DNA from: Marinobacter sediminum
GTDB lineage: Bacteria; Pseudomonadota; Gammaproteobacteria; Pseudomonadales; Oleiphilaceae
Direction: 5' to 3'
Assembly: GCF_023657445.1 (NCBI RefSeq)
Contig: NZ_JAGTWY010000001.1
Coordinates: forward strand, 1,178,001 to 1,242,000
DNA length: 64,000 bases
The notes under the pieces are model-generated. The model did no database searches, was not told the origin of the DNA, and worked only from the letters and a program-made list of their open reading frames with translations. How positions within the stretch are numbered: position 1 is the stretch's first letter; every line of letters starts with the position of its first letter. This document shows positions 1 to 8,227 of this stretch, in pieces. Position numbers and translations under genes: made by a program.

Positions 1-2
1 CT

Positions 3-164
3 GGCCAGGTCGTAACCGAGAGCCAGCCGTTGGCTGAAATCGGCAATTCAGGAAATACGCTTGAGCCACACCTGCATATTGAGGCAACGAGAGACGGCAA
101 ACCGACATGGCTTAGTTTTAACGGACTCTCGTTGTCGATTAATAGCCTGATAACGAGAAAGTGA
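3..164 (+). CDS. M23 family metallopeptidase, C-terminal fragment
   Basis: The window opens inside this gene, and 53 codons remain before a TGA at 162-164. The translation contains GNSGNT followed by PHLHIE. This is the second half of the LytM/M23 zinc-peptidase signature, in which the H-x-H pair supplies a catalytic base and a zinc ligand. Family members cleave peptidoglycan cross-links or act as inactive hydrolase activators in the envelope. The rest of the protein, including any signal peptide, lies upstream of the window. The fold call rests on one motif; substrate and activity cannot be judged from the fragment. Confidence 0.75.
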   Translation, partial: GQVVTESQPLAEIGNSGNTLEPHLHIEATRDGKPTWLSFNGLSLSINSLITRK

Positions 165-288
165 AAAATACATAACAATGCGAACGACGAGGCCAAAAAA
201 GGCGACCTCGAAAAGGGAGAAAGCCAAGGTCTGCCTGTAAGGTGACGGCATTCGGCCTGTCTTGCATGACCGGCGTGGCGAGGATTAT

Positions 289-1935
289 ATGGCAAATCAG
301 GGTTTGAGAAAGGCGATCGGCCTCGCGGCGGTTTCAATTGTTTTGCTCGTAGAGTTCGGTATGTTCTACGATTTTTTTTACCCGTTTCGGTTTTTGTGGG
401 GCCAAGGCCTTATAACCGAGCTTGTCCTGTCGGTGGTGGTTTTCCTGTGGAGTTTGGCTGGCGTGTTTCTGGTCTTTTTCGGTGGCCGCAGTCTGTTTCG
501 AACAATCACCCTCCCGTTTTTTATATTTTTCTATCTTTCCAATATCGGATCCTTCCTCGTCTCAAACGGACCTATCGATTTCCAGCAGGCAGACCTGATC
601 GTGAGTTACTTCCAGTGGTGGGCCGGGGCTGTGGTTGAGAATATTGGTCTGGCCGTACTGCCGCTTCTCATAGTCCTTGTACCGCTTATTCTTGTCGTCG
701 AACGTTTGCCTCGCCTTTTCAAGCTGAATATTCTCGGGAGGCTCTACGCCGTTCCAGTCATCACAGTACCGCTTGTCTTCATCGCTCTGCTAATTAGCGA
801 TGGCATTTTTGATCGATACCCCTCTTTTTTCAGGGTGCCGGCACTACTTGCATTTGCGGGCCAAAGCGATCTTTACAGGGGAGAGCGATCAGAGGTCAGC
901 TACTCCGGTTCTTTTGAATCGCAGGTTGAGAAAATAGTTCTGATTGTCGATGAAAGTATCCGAGCGGACATTCTTGGCATCAATGGGTACGTGAAAGATA
1001 CGACCCCCTATCTACGCTCGGTGGAAGAGGGACTGGTGAATTTCGGTATGGCCGCTTCGGCTTCAAACTGCAGTGATTATTCCAACCTCATCCTCAGGAC
1101 AGGGGTCAGAAAAGAGGCGATCCCGGATCGGGTTGAGAGGAGTTTAAAGATACCGTCGATCTGGCAACTTACCGGGCGGGCAGGGTATGACAATGTCTAC
1201 CTGGATGCTCAGAGCGCAGAGGAGTGGGCGAACTACCAGAACTTCATGAATGAGCATGAAGCTATTCACGTAGACGAAATACTAAGGCTTCGCCAGGACA
1301 TTGCCTATGACAGCGACACAATGGCTCGCGACAGGTTAACTGATCTCCTCAAACAACCAGGCAAGACCTTTATAATGCTTAATAAGTATGGCATTCACTT
1401 TCCGTACTTCAGGAGCTATCCCGACGGGTTCGAGCTCTTCACTCCGGCTCTCGTTCCAGGTGAGCCAATGAATGATCGAGAAAGATCCCTGAATTCATAC
1501 ATTAATGGAATGCGCTGGAGCGTGGATGATTGGTTCAGGGACTTGTTGTCTGAAAGCGACGAATTCAGGAAGTACGTCATCATCTATACGAGTGACCATG
1601 GACAAAACATAGTCGATGACGGGACATTGGCCACACACTGCAGGCCGAGAGCGAACCGTTTCGAAGGTATTGTGCCCATGATGGTTTTCTCGAACGACCC
1701 GGAAACCCTGGAGCGATTTGAGGCATCGCAATCAACGAATTATGACCAAACGAGCCATTTTCAGGTATTTCCGACGTTGATTAGCCTCGCAGGCTACAAT
1801 GAATCCTGGGTGAGAAGTTATTACGGCGCATCGTTGAGCGAGCCTGCGGGCACTCCGCCGGAATTTTTTGTGGGAGACGCCTTTGGCCGCGGATCGGTCA
1901 GAAAATGGGTCCCAATATTCCCTCGCAGAGACTGA
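289..1935 (+). CDS. EptA-like membrane sulfatase-fold transferase
   Basis: Five hydrophobic segments fill roughly the first 200 residues, followed by a soluble alkaline-phosphatase/sulfatase domain. This is the architecture and length (548 aa) of lipid A phosphoethanolamine transferases. Metal-site motifs are visible: VDES near the domain start and TSDHG near the C-terminus. By eye, the position of the usual nucleophilic Thr aligns with a Ser in the stretch NCSDYSN, and the His of the common HVPM motif is replaced (GIVPMM). The substrate may therefore differ from lipid A. ATG 289 is chosen over ATG 262 because GAGG lies six bases before it. Probably an inner-membrane protein with a periplasmic domain that modifies a surface glycan or lipid. 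Confidence 0.75.
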   Translation: MANQGLRKAIGLAAVSIVLLVEFGMFYDFFYPFRFLWGQGLITELVLSVVVFLWSLAGVFLVFFGGRSLFRTITLPFFIFFYLSNIGSFLVSNGPIDFQQADLIVSYFQWWAGAVVENIGLAVLPLLIVLVPLILVVERLPRLFKLNILGRLYAVPVITVPLVFIALLISDGIFDRYPSFFRVPALLAFAGQSDLYRGERSEVSYSGSFESQVEKIVLIVDESIRADILGINGYVKDTTPYLRSVEEGLVNFGMAASASNCSDYSNLILRTGVRKEAIPDRVERSLKIPSIWQLTGRAGYDNVYLDAQSAEEWANYQNFMNEHEAIHVDEILRLRQDIAYDSDTMARDRLTDLLKQPGKTFIMLNKYGIHFPYFRSYPDGFELFTPALVPGEPMNDRERSLNSYINGMRWSVDDWFRDLLSESDEFRKYVIIYTSDHGQNIVDDGTLATHCRPRANRFEGIVPMMVFSNDPETLERFEASQSTNYDQTSHFQVFPTLISLAGYNESWVRSYYGASLSEPAGTPPEFFVGDAFGRGSVRKWVPIFPRRD

Positions 1936-2000
1936 AAGCTTCTGAACCATTCGAAGGTCGCTGCATGGCTGCAGCGCTATCTTTCCCAGTTAACCACTGA

Positions 2001-2339
2001 ATGGCACATCTCCCCATGGACAATGCAACTCCGATAATCAGAGTATTTTTTGCCAAGATGAAGCCGGATTTTTTTCAACTATCCGAGGAAGAGCAAGGGC
2101 AGTTCATGGCTCGTGACCGGGCTAACCTCGACGCTTTGGGCATGAAGGCAATTTCCATGATCGACTGTACGAAAAGTGATGATGAGTGGGACTACATCGG
2201 TGTGGAAAGTTGGCCGTCAATGAAAGCGCTGGAACAACGAGAGTGGTTTGAAAAGGAGGAACTTCAAATTTCTCGGTATGTGGTGTACCGGGTTCATTGG
2301 GGCGTTGAGCAGTCTTTCGAGGAGTATGGCCAGGCGTAG
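2001..2339 (+). CDS. Hypothetical protein, 112 aa
   Basis: A small soluble protein with no signal peptide or membrane segment. I do not recognise the family. The layout (strand-like IIRVFFAKMKP, a helix rich in Glu and Arg, WDYIGVESW, then YVVYRVHWGVEQ) would suit a ferredoxin-like dimeric alpha/beta-barrel protein, which is inference only. Either ATG 2001 or ATG 2016 could be the start; no strong ribosome binding site separates them. It lies downstream of the EptA-like gene on the same strand and 60 bases before a broken methyltransferase gene. Confidence 0.55.
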   Translation: MAHLPMDNATPIIRVFFAKMKPDFFQLSEEEQGQFMARDRANLDALGMKAISMIDCTKSDDEWDYIGVESWPSMKALEQREWFEKEELQISRYVVYRVHWGVEQSFEEYGQA

Positions 2340-2399
2340 TGAACGCAACCCGGGGCAGCCACACACGAACGCTTAATCTTTGGAAAAGATGTATCAGTG

Positions 2400-2923
2400 A
2401 TGATGAGTGATAAAAAAACGACCCACGCGGTTTCATTTCGCCAGTGGCTCAGGTTAGTAGTGGCGTATTGCCTGATACCACTGGTTCTCTTCATATGTGG
2501 TGGCGACCTTGGTTGGCAGCAGGGTTGGACCATCGCTATAACTGGTCCCCCGAATTTCCAATCTGGCTCAGCGTAATAGGCTTCATTGTTATCGCCTCCG
2601 GTTACACCTTTGCTGCATGGGCCGTGGTAGAGAATCGCTTCTTTTTGAGTGTGGTAAGTATCCAGACAGATCGAGGTCATGTGGTCTGTGATACCGGTCC
2701 CTACCGGTTCGTGAGGCACCCAGGCTATGCTGGAAATAGTCTTGCACTCTTCGGATTTGTTCTTGCTCTGGGCTCGGTATGGGCACTTATTCCAGCAGCA
2801 ATGGCCTTGCTCATCTCGGTGACTAGAACCGTGCTTGAAGACCAGACTTTGCTCGAAGAGCTGCCAGGCTACCGGGACTACACCCGACGGGTGCGCTACC
2901 GGCTGATTCCTGGCCTTTACTGA
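2400..2923 (+). pseudogene. ICMT-type methyltransferase, internally deleted and frameshifted
   Basis: From ATG 2400/2403 one frame encodes a typical N-terminus with a first membrane helix and the GWQQGW element of isoprenylcysteine/phospholipid methyltransferase-like membrane proteins, then runs into TAA near 2577. A second frame picks up near 2525 with GLDHRYNWSP and continues through AENP-like VENRFF, the SAM-binding GPYRFVRHPGY and the terminal LPGYRDY...RYRLIPGLY to 2923. The family usually has about 50 residues between GWxxGW and GLDxRxxWSP. Here the two are fused within the bases around 2530-2545, so an out-of-frame deletion is the simplest reading. The later frame alone also has an open stretch from 2444, but its first residues are unrelated to the family. 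Confidence 0.7.
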
Positions 2924-2991
2924 GGAATCAGTGTGTCGGATGCTCAAGATCACAGCTTGAGGTCCATCACAGGCCTTGATCGGCCGATCCC

Positions 2992-3009
2992 AATGTCCGC
3001 TTTGCGACC
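2992..3009 (+). repeat. Dispersed intergenic repeat, copy A
   Basis: Core AATGTCCGCTTTGCGACC in the gap between the broken methyltransferase gene and the MipA gene. It is followed about 13 bases later by CCCTAAAAT, a tail partly shared with copy C. All five copies are in the same orientation and lie between genes. Confidence 0.8.
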
Positions 3010-3160
3010 GTTCAGCCTCCCTAAAATCAATCTCCAGCGAAGTTAAAAGTTCACACTGAAAGATGCCGAGGCATGCGCTTCAGAACAAATTAAAGCTAAT
3101 GATCTAAGATGTAGAAAAGCAAGCCGCATCACCACCTGCTGGTTGATAGGAAAAGAAACA

Positions 3161-3985
3161 ATGAAAAAAATAGTCCTCCAAGTAGCCCTATTTCTTGGCG
3201 CTCTTTCGTGTTTTGGATCGGTAAGTGCGACAGAGCCAAAAACTCCTCTGGTGCCGCTTCCCTCTATCGTTGATTTTACAAATGGTGATGGTTGGGGTGT
3301 TGGGCTAGGGCTGGGAATTGAATATGAGTCTGCTTATGAGGGTTCGGACGAGTTCGAGCTTGAGATTGATCCGGCTGGAGGTGTTCAGTGGCGTACCAGT
3401 GACCATATTTTTTTCTGGGCAGGTGAAGCAATTGGGTGGCGAACATTGGCCAAGGATGCCTGGTTGTTTCAAGCCTCTTTAGGCTACGAAGAAGGCCGTG
3501 AAGAGGGCGACTCAGAAGATGGCAGACTGGATGGGTTAGGCGAATCGAATTCTGGGGTTACAGCGCTGTTGGAAATGCGCTATGCCCTTGCAGAAGATTG
3601 GCGCTATTTTCTGGACGGCCGTGTATTGACCGGAGAGATCGGAACGCTCGGGATATTCGGCGCAGGAACCTGCTTGGGTTGCCAACCCAACGGCACTGGC
3701 TGGGAAGTTGGTGCTGTTGTCACTTTCCACGATGGTAAATTAGCCAACCGTGACTTTGGTGTGAACACACAACAATCCATAGACTCAGGTCTTCCAGAAA
3801 CCGATGTTGATAGCGGGTATAGGTCAACTGGTTTCAATGTTAATTATCGAAACTACTTGAACGAGAGCTGGCAGGTATTCGGTGAAGCCCTTTACGAAGC
3901 CTATGGAAGCGACGTTAAAGATAGCCCAATATCTCGCAATAATTATGAAGCGGAAATTGGTATTGGCTTCATTTACGTTTTTTGA
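3161..3985 (+). CDS. MipA/OmpV family outer membrane protein
   Basis: A signal peptide (MKKIVLQVALFLGALSCFGSVSA) is followed by an amphipathic beta-rich protein ending in Phe (FIYVF), as outer-membrane barrels do. The opening GWGVGLGLGIEYESAYEGSD and the internal GEIGTLG match the MltA-interacting protein family; family members are porin-like or scaffold murein hydrolases. ATG 3161 is used rather than an upstream TTG because AGGAAAAG precedes it at a suitable distance and the signal peptide begins there. Two Cys residues in TCLGCQP are unusual for a barrel and may form a loop disulfide. It stands alone, flanked by dispersed-repeat copies A and B. Confidence 0.85.
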   Translation: MKKIVLQVALFLGALSCFGSVSATEPKTPLVPLPSIVDFTNGDGWGVGLGLGIEYESAYEGSDEFELEIDPAGGVQWRTSDHIFFWAGEAIGWRTLAKDAWLFQASLGYEEGREEGDSEDGRLDGLGESNSGVTALLEMRYALAEDWRYFLDGRVLTGEIGTLGIFGAGTCLGCQPNGTGWEVGAVVTFHDGKLANRDFGVNTQQSIDSGLPETDVDSGYRSTGFNVNYRNYLNESWQVFGEALYEAYGSDVKDSPISRNNYEAEIGIGFIYVF

Positions 3986-4022
3986 AACGGCGGTTTAAGC
4001 TTGGCGCTGATCGCCCAACGTG

Positions 4023-4040
4023 AATGTTCCCTTTGCGACC
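4023..4040 (+). repeat. Dispersed intergenic repeat, copy B
   Basis: AATGTTCCCTTTGCGACC, with two differences from copy A, located 38 bases after the MipA stop codon. The sequence AGCGAACATTGGCC at about 4070 resembles a degenerate reverse arm. Confidence 0.7.
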
Positions 4041-4182
4041 AGGGCATCCTCTGAGCTCAGCTAAACAGAAGCGAACATTGGCCATCCACCAATACTGCGA
4101 GACAACAGCAATTTAATGTGGCCTTCGTGATAGGATTATAATCGATTCACGAACAACTCGATGCACAAGGATTCCCTCCGAT

Positions 4183-4686
4183 ATGAACAAGTCAATGATA
4201 GCGATTGCGTTAGCGACAGGCCTTTGTCTATCAACAGCCGGCTATGCCCAATCGACCGGTGAACAACTTGTCGATGACATCATAACGGACGTGATTCACC
4301 AAACTGCCGACGCTGCCAGAGCAGAGGTTCGTCGCAAAACCGGCATTGATCCTCTCGACCGCGGTTACGGCGATCATGACGATTATCGTCCGGCCCCCTC
4401 AGACCTCAACGAAGAATCGGTCAATGAGCTTGGCCGCTTGGATAGCGAGTATGATCGTAAGGTAACGAAGCTGGAAGAAGAACTAGAAAGAAACTTAAAC
4501 AAAGCGGAGCAGGAATTCAGGCGCGAGGCTGGAAAAGAAGATAAACCAGGAAAGATTGAGAAAAAGCGCGAAAAGCTTGATCGCAAAGTGGACAAGGCGT
4601 ATCGGAAATTTGAAGAGAAGCTTCGCATAGAAAACGAGCGATACGATCGCAAGCGTGATCAGATACTCGCAAAACATTCTGAATGA
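4183..4686 (+). CDS. Secreted coiled-coil protein of unknown function
   Basis: A cleavable signal peptide (about 22 residues, ending GYAQ) precedes a short polar region. Residues 80-167 are then almost entirely charged, with Glu/Lys/Arg heptads (LDSEYDRKVTKLEEELERNL and similar), which predicts a long helical coiled coil. There is no Cys in the mature part and no lipobox. It is likely periplasmic. The sequence is too low in complexity to assign a family; envelope-stress or metal-resistance accessory proteins of this style exist, but nothing here proves that. The gene stands alone between repeat copies B and C. Confidence 0.6.
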   Translation: MNKSMIAIALATGLCLSTAGYAQSTGEQLVDDIITDVIHQTADAARAEVRRKTGIDPLDRGYGDHDDYRPAPSDLNEESVNELGRLDSEYDRKVTKLEEELERNLNKAEQEFRREAGKEDKPGKIEKKREKLDRKVDKAYRKFEEKLRIENERYDRKRDQILAKHSE

Positions 4687-5083
4687 GATAAAGGTGCGCC
4701 GGTTTGGCGCGAGCTCACATCGAATCCGGCAATTTGTCTCGGATCGCGCAAGTGAAATTTGAAGTATCGAGCAGGCTTGATCTCGATCCAGTTGATGTTC
4801 AGGTTCGGAGCCATTGTTAGCTGACATTTACCGATCAATTACCCGCCGCTTTGAGAAGCCTCGGCCTGGCTAACCTGAATGTCCGCTTTGCGACCTCTAC
4901 GCCTTCCCAACTACCCTAAATAAAAGGATTCTCGATGCCTCCTCCTCGCGATCATCTAATAACATTGGCACCTGATGTCCAATGATCCGTTCCTACTGAT
5001 CGCGGAGAGGCGAAGTATTTAAAGAATATCGGGGTGTGCCTAGACTTCTTCAGTAATACCGGCTTTGTCTGTGTGTCTGGTCA
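4687..5083. other. Convergent intergenic region, about 400 bp
   Basis: It lies between a plus-strand gene and the end of the minus-strand LysR gene. It contains repeat copy C at 4878-4895. I see no convincing ORF and no strong hairpin-plus-T terminator. Confidence 0.6.
4878..4895 (+). repeat. Dispersed intergenic repeat, copy C
   Basis: AATGTCCGCTTTGCGACC, identical to copy A over the 18-base core, and followed by ACCCTAAATAAAAGG about 20 bases on, which resembles copy A's downstream CCCTAAAAT. Confidence 0.8.
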
Positions 5084-5950
5084 TCAACCTCTGACAAGGG
5101 CCCGTGCAGCCGACAAGACGCATTCCTGAAGGGGCTGCATGAAATTGGGGCTCAGGGTGCCTGCGTCAATTATATTCATGGTCAGCAGCCTTTGCCCGGG
5201 TAGCTGATCGATTTGTAAAGGACGAACCCTTGAGGACGTAATCGACGACTCTGGCAAAAGGGCCACTGCCAGTCCTGATTCGACCGCCGAGCGTAGGTTG
5301 GCCATGTCTGAACTGGTCAGTACCGGATGATAGTCCAAGCCGGATTGCCTCAGATCCGAGGCAGCGAGATCCCGCAACGCGCAGTCGCTCTCCAGCAAGG
5401 CAACCGGGAGCGCTTCCTCTGTATTGATCGGTAGCCCGGCCGGGGCATACCAGTACAGTGCTTCCGACCACAAGTTTTTCTCCGGGGCGAACTGAGGCTC
5501 GCCCGTAACAATGGCCACATCCAGATCCCCGGTGGTTACCAGTTCCCGGAGCTTACGGCTGCGGCCACAGGTAATCCGGGGCACCAGCTCGGGAAAGGCC
5601 TCCCGAATACGAGGAATGAACTGCTGCAGGAACGGGTGGGCATAATCTGTGGGTATTCCGAAGTGCACCGGACCTCGCAGGGGCTCCGCGCTAAGCGCAC
5701 TCAGCGTCTCGTTATTCAGACGCAGCAGCCTGTCAATGTAACTCAGCATCGTCTTACCGGGCTCCGTAAGCTTGATGCCCTGGTTGCTACGCTCAAGGAG
5801 TCGCTGCCCCAGCTGTTCTTCAAGTCGTTTGATCTGCATGCTGACAGCTGCTTGCGAGCGGTATAAACGACTCGATGCCTCTTTAAAACCGCCTGCTTCT
5901 ACCACAGCGGCGAAGGTGTTCAACAGGTCCAGATCCAGTAAGGGTTTCAT
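5084..5950 (-). CDS. LysR family transcriptional regulator
   Basis: 288 aa, the usual LysR length. Residues 1-65 carry the winged helix-turn-helix (LNTFAAVVEAGGFKEASSRL, then SQAAVSMQIKRLEEQLGQRL), and residues 90-285 form the type-2 periplasmic-binding-like effector domain. It is transcribed away from the dehydrogenase gene that starts at 6111, the classical arrangement in which the regulator controls its divergent neighbour and itself through the shared 160-bp gap. The effector is unknown. Family membership is secure; the regulatory target is inference from position. Confidence 0.93.
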   Translation of the reverse strand: MKPLLDLDLLNTFAAVVEAGGFKEASSRLYRSQAAVSMQIKRLEEQLGQRLLERSNQGIKLTEPGKTMLSYIDRLLRLNNETLSALSAEPLRGPVHFGIPTDYAHPFLQQFIPRIREAFPELVPRITCGRSRKLRELVTTGDLDVAIVTGEPQFAPEKNLWSEALYWYAPAGLPINTEEALPVALLESDCALRDLAASDLRQSGLDYHPVLTSSDMANLRSAVESGLAVALLPESSITSSRVRPLQIDQLPGQRLLTMNIIDAGTLSPNFMQPLQECVLSAARALVRG

Positions 5951-6010
5951 AGGATTCGTCTTCGTTCGTGTATCACAAAACCTAAATTAGCATATCAACA
6001 ATATTCGTTT

Positions 6011-6023
6011 GAGTGAATCACTC
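6011..6023. promoter_or_regulatory. Candidate LysR operator in divergent promoter
   Basis: The inverted repeat GAGTG-AAT-CACTC lies in the gap between the LysR gene and the divergent dehydrogenase gene. A TTGACG hexamer follows at 6057-6062. LysR proteins often bind interrupted palindromes in such gaps; assignment to this regulator is inference. Confidence 0.35.
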
Positions 6024-6110
6024 TGCAGTTCTATGATGCCGCCATAGTTATTGCAATTGACGATTAATTGATCAGACCAATAGGTCCGGCACGAGCGAGG
6101 AGATGACACC

Positions 6111-7217
6111 ATGAGCCACATCGATATCCCTGAGACCATGACAGGAGTAGTTCTCACTGGTCATGGCGGTCTGGATAAACTCGAATTCCGGAAGAACCTT
6201 AACGTGCCCAAGGCCGGCGCGGGTGAGGTGCTTATCAAGGTCGGCGCGAGTGCCATCAACAACACCGACATAAATACCCGCACAGGCTGGTATTCCAAGG
6301 GCGTGACAACGGGAACGGATCAAGGAGCGGCAGGCGGATTTGAGACGGCCAACGAGGAAGACGGTACCTGGTCGGGAAAGCCCCTGAGCTTTCCGCGTAT
6401 TCAGGGAGCGGATGTGTGCGGAACCATCATTGCGGTCGGAGAGGGCGTGGACCGGGGACGGATCGGCGAGCGAGTGCTGGTTCGCCCCATGCAACAGGCG
6501 CCTGATAACCCGTCCTCCTACAACCTCATCACATTCGGTTCCGAGTGCAATGGCGGCTACGCCGAGTACGCCGTGGCGCGATCCAGCGAAGTGTTTGCGG
6601 TTAACAGCACACTGAGCGACGCCGAGCTGGCTTCGTTTCCCTGCGCCTACTCAACCGCCGAAGGCATGCTGGACAGGGCCGGACTGGAGTCCGGCGAACG
6701 GATCGTGATCACCGGTGCCTCAGGGGGCGTCGGGTCAGCCGCTATCCAACTGGCTAAGCGCCGTGGGGCAGAAGTAATCGCCATTTGTGGTGAATCCAAA
6801 TTTGACGAAGTCCGAGAGCTCGGCGCTGATCAGGTGATTGCAAGGGGCCAGCCACTGCTGGACGTTCTGGAGAAAGACAGCGTTCACGTGGTGGCAGACC
6901 TGGTAGCCGGTCCGCAGTGGCCGGAACTGTTGGACGTGCTCACGCGAGGCGGCCGTTATGTGGCCTCAGGTGCCATTGCCGGCCCGATGGTGGAGCTGGA
7001 TGTGCGCACGCTATATCTGAAGGATCTGACTCTGCTCGGTTCCACCTGGCAGCCCAAGCAGGTTTTCGAAAACCTCATTGGCTACATTGAACTGGATGAA
7101 ATCCGGCCCGTGGTGGCAAAGACATACGCTCTGCATGATGTGTTGCAGGCTCAGAAGGATTTCATGGCAAAACGGTACGCAGGGAAGTTAGTCATACAGG
7201 TCTCAGCGCAGGGTTAA
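6111..7217 (+). CDS. MDR superfamily alcohol dehydrogenase/quinone oxidoreductase-like
   Basis: 368 aa with an N-terminal GroES-like domain (GAGEVLIKVGASAINNTD, then GADVCGTI) and a Rossmann domain whose nucleotide motif GASGGVGSAAIQLAK lies near residue 200. The Cys and GHE zinc-binding residues of classical alcohol dehydrogenases are not evident: the usual GHE position reads GAD. This favours the zinc-independent quinone-oxidoreductase branch or a crotonyl-CoA-reductase-like enzyme using NADPH. GAGGAG lies eight bases before the ATG. Likely controlled by the divergent LysR protein. Substrate unknown. Confidence 0.88.
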   Translation: MSHIDIPETMTGVVLTGHGGLDKLEFRKNLNVPKAGAGEVLIKVGASAINNTDINTRTGWYSKGVTTGTDQGAAGGFETANEEDGTWSGKPLSFPRIQGADVCGTIIAVGEGVDRGRIGERVLVRPMQQAPDNPSSYNLITFGSECNGGYAEYAVARSSEVFAVNSTLSDAELASFPCAYSTAEGMLDRAGLESGERIVITGASGGVGSAAIQLAKRRGAEVIAICGESKFDEVRELGADQVIARGQPLLDVLEKDSVHVVADLVAGPQWPELLDVLTRGGRYVASGAIAGPMVELDVRTLYLKDLTLLGSTWQPKQVFENLIGYIELDEIRPVVAKTYALHDVLQAQKDFMAKRYAGKLVIQVSAQG

Positions 7218-7384
7218 CCTGCCTGCGTGAGAACATCTTCGATCGCCACGACAGTCCTCTGGCATTGCCGATTATTCAAAGCATTCGCATGGGGCGGACC
7301 GAGTTGACCTTTGTCGTTGTCAAAATACTGACCCGAGGCACTGGCAAACTCTTCTGAAAGCGCGGGTGAGGGAAAGTAACGGGG
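7214..7384 (-). pseudogene. Short-chain dehydrogenase, C-terminal remnant
   Basis: On the minus strand an open stretch of about 56 codons ends at the TAA complementary to 7214-7216. It includes SASGQYFDNDKGQLGPPHA followed by a helix ending AIEDVL. This is the tail of retinol-dehydrogenase-like SDR proteins (vSGqYFDnd...gePHpeAld). A stop codon directly precedes the stretch, and neither the Rossmann motif nor the YxxxK site is present, so only the end of the gene survives. The stop overlaps the end of the dehydrogenase gene on the opposite strand. Confidence 0.5.
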
Positions 7385-7404
7385 TCATTCGGGCCGGCAA
7401 AAAG

Positions 7405-7420
7405 GTCTGCTTTGTGGTCG
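7405..7420 (+). repeat. Degenerate extra half of repeat copy D
   Basis: GTCTGCTTTGTGGTCG resembles the repeat core (GTCCGCTTTGCGACCG-like) and lies 21 bases before copy D, so the unit appears partly duplicated in tandem here. Confidence 0.4.
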
Positions 7421-7425
7421 ATCTG

Positions 7426-7443
7426 AATGTTCGCTTTGCGACC
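7426..7443 (+). repeat. Dispersed intergenic repeat, copy D
   Basis: AATGTTCGCTTTGCGACC, followed by CTAGCAGGC; copy E is followed by the similar TAAGCAGGC. It sits between the convergent dehydrogenase and alpha/beta hydrolase genes. Confidence 0.8.
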
Positions 7444-7474
7444 CTAGCAGGCATCGGGGATGAGCCATTTGGTG

Positions 7475-8227
7475 CTAAGTTCTCGCAAAGAAACGAAGAA
7501 GATCATTAGCGACAACCGGCCACTCCCGCTCCGCCTGAAATGTGTGACTCAGCCCTTTGTAGGATTTGAATCGTGCATTGATAAAAGTGGCAGAGCGCCT
7601 GACTTCAGAGGCTGGAATAATCATGTCGCCTTCGGCGCCAACCATCAGAATTCGATTGGCGTCGAGTCTATCCACTGCCAGCGTTGGCGGCGCGAGGAGC
7701 TTTAAAATGACCGGTAACGCCTCAGACTTGAGCTGGGCGGTGATGGCGTTGGCTCGTTCGGGTTCGCATGAAGGCGAATACACGCCCAGGGGTGGCGTGC
7801 CATAACGCGTAACGCGCGCGTTCAAGAGCGCGGCCGAAAATTTGACAACGGACATCGGGGACGTCGCAGCCAGCGATGCGATGCTCCGAGTCATCCCACC
7901 GATAGGTGCCGGTGACAGCAATGCCATTGATTCGACCGGCACTCGGGTGGCTGCATGGAGGGCCACCAGGCCGCCGAGCGAATGGCCAACGATGTGAGGC
8001 GCACGACTGCATCTGGATATCTCCGTGACACAGTCTTTGACGTAATCGTCGAAGCGCAGTGACATCCGCTCAACCAAGCCTGCGCCATGGCCACGAAAAC
8101 TCATGGTTCTTACGATGTAACCGGCCTCAGAGAAGGCTTGGGCAAAATTGTCTTCCCAGATCCAATCACCGGTCATTGCACCCGGCACAAACAGGACCAC
8201 CCGTTCTGAGTTTCGGGATTCTGTCAT
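7475..8227 (-). CDS. Alpha/beta hydrolase (third gene of marR operon)
   Basis: 250 aa with the oxyanion-region motif FVPGAMTGDWIW, the nucleophile elbow GHSLGG (Ser83), a candidate acid in VGAEGDMIIP near residue 205, and a catalytic His in LSHTFQAE near residue 233. The fold suits esterases, lipases or lactonases acting on small hydrophobic substrates. Its ATG overlaps the stop of the preceding hydrolase gene by four bases (8224-8227), which indicates translational coupling. No signal peptide. Substrate unknown. Confidence 0.85.
   Translation of the reverse strand: MTESRNSERVVLFVPGAMTGDWIWEDNFAQAFSEAGYIVRTMSFRGHGAGLVERMSLRFDDYVKDCVTEISRCSRAPHIVGHSLGGLVALHAATRVPVESMALLSPAPIGGMTRSIASLAATSPMSVVKFSAALLNARVTRYGTPPLGVYSPSCEPERANAITAQLKSEALPVILKLLAPPTLAVDRLDANRILMVGAEGDMIIPASEVRRSATFINARFKSYKGLSHTFQAEREWPVVANDLLRFFART

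Noticed and set aside
2294..2953. 219-codon minus-strand frame over the broken methyltransferase
   Set aside because: The plus-strand ICMT motifs are clear in two frames; the antisense frame is a by-product.
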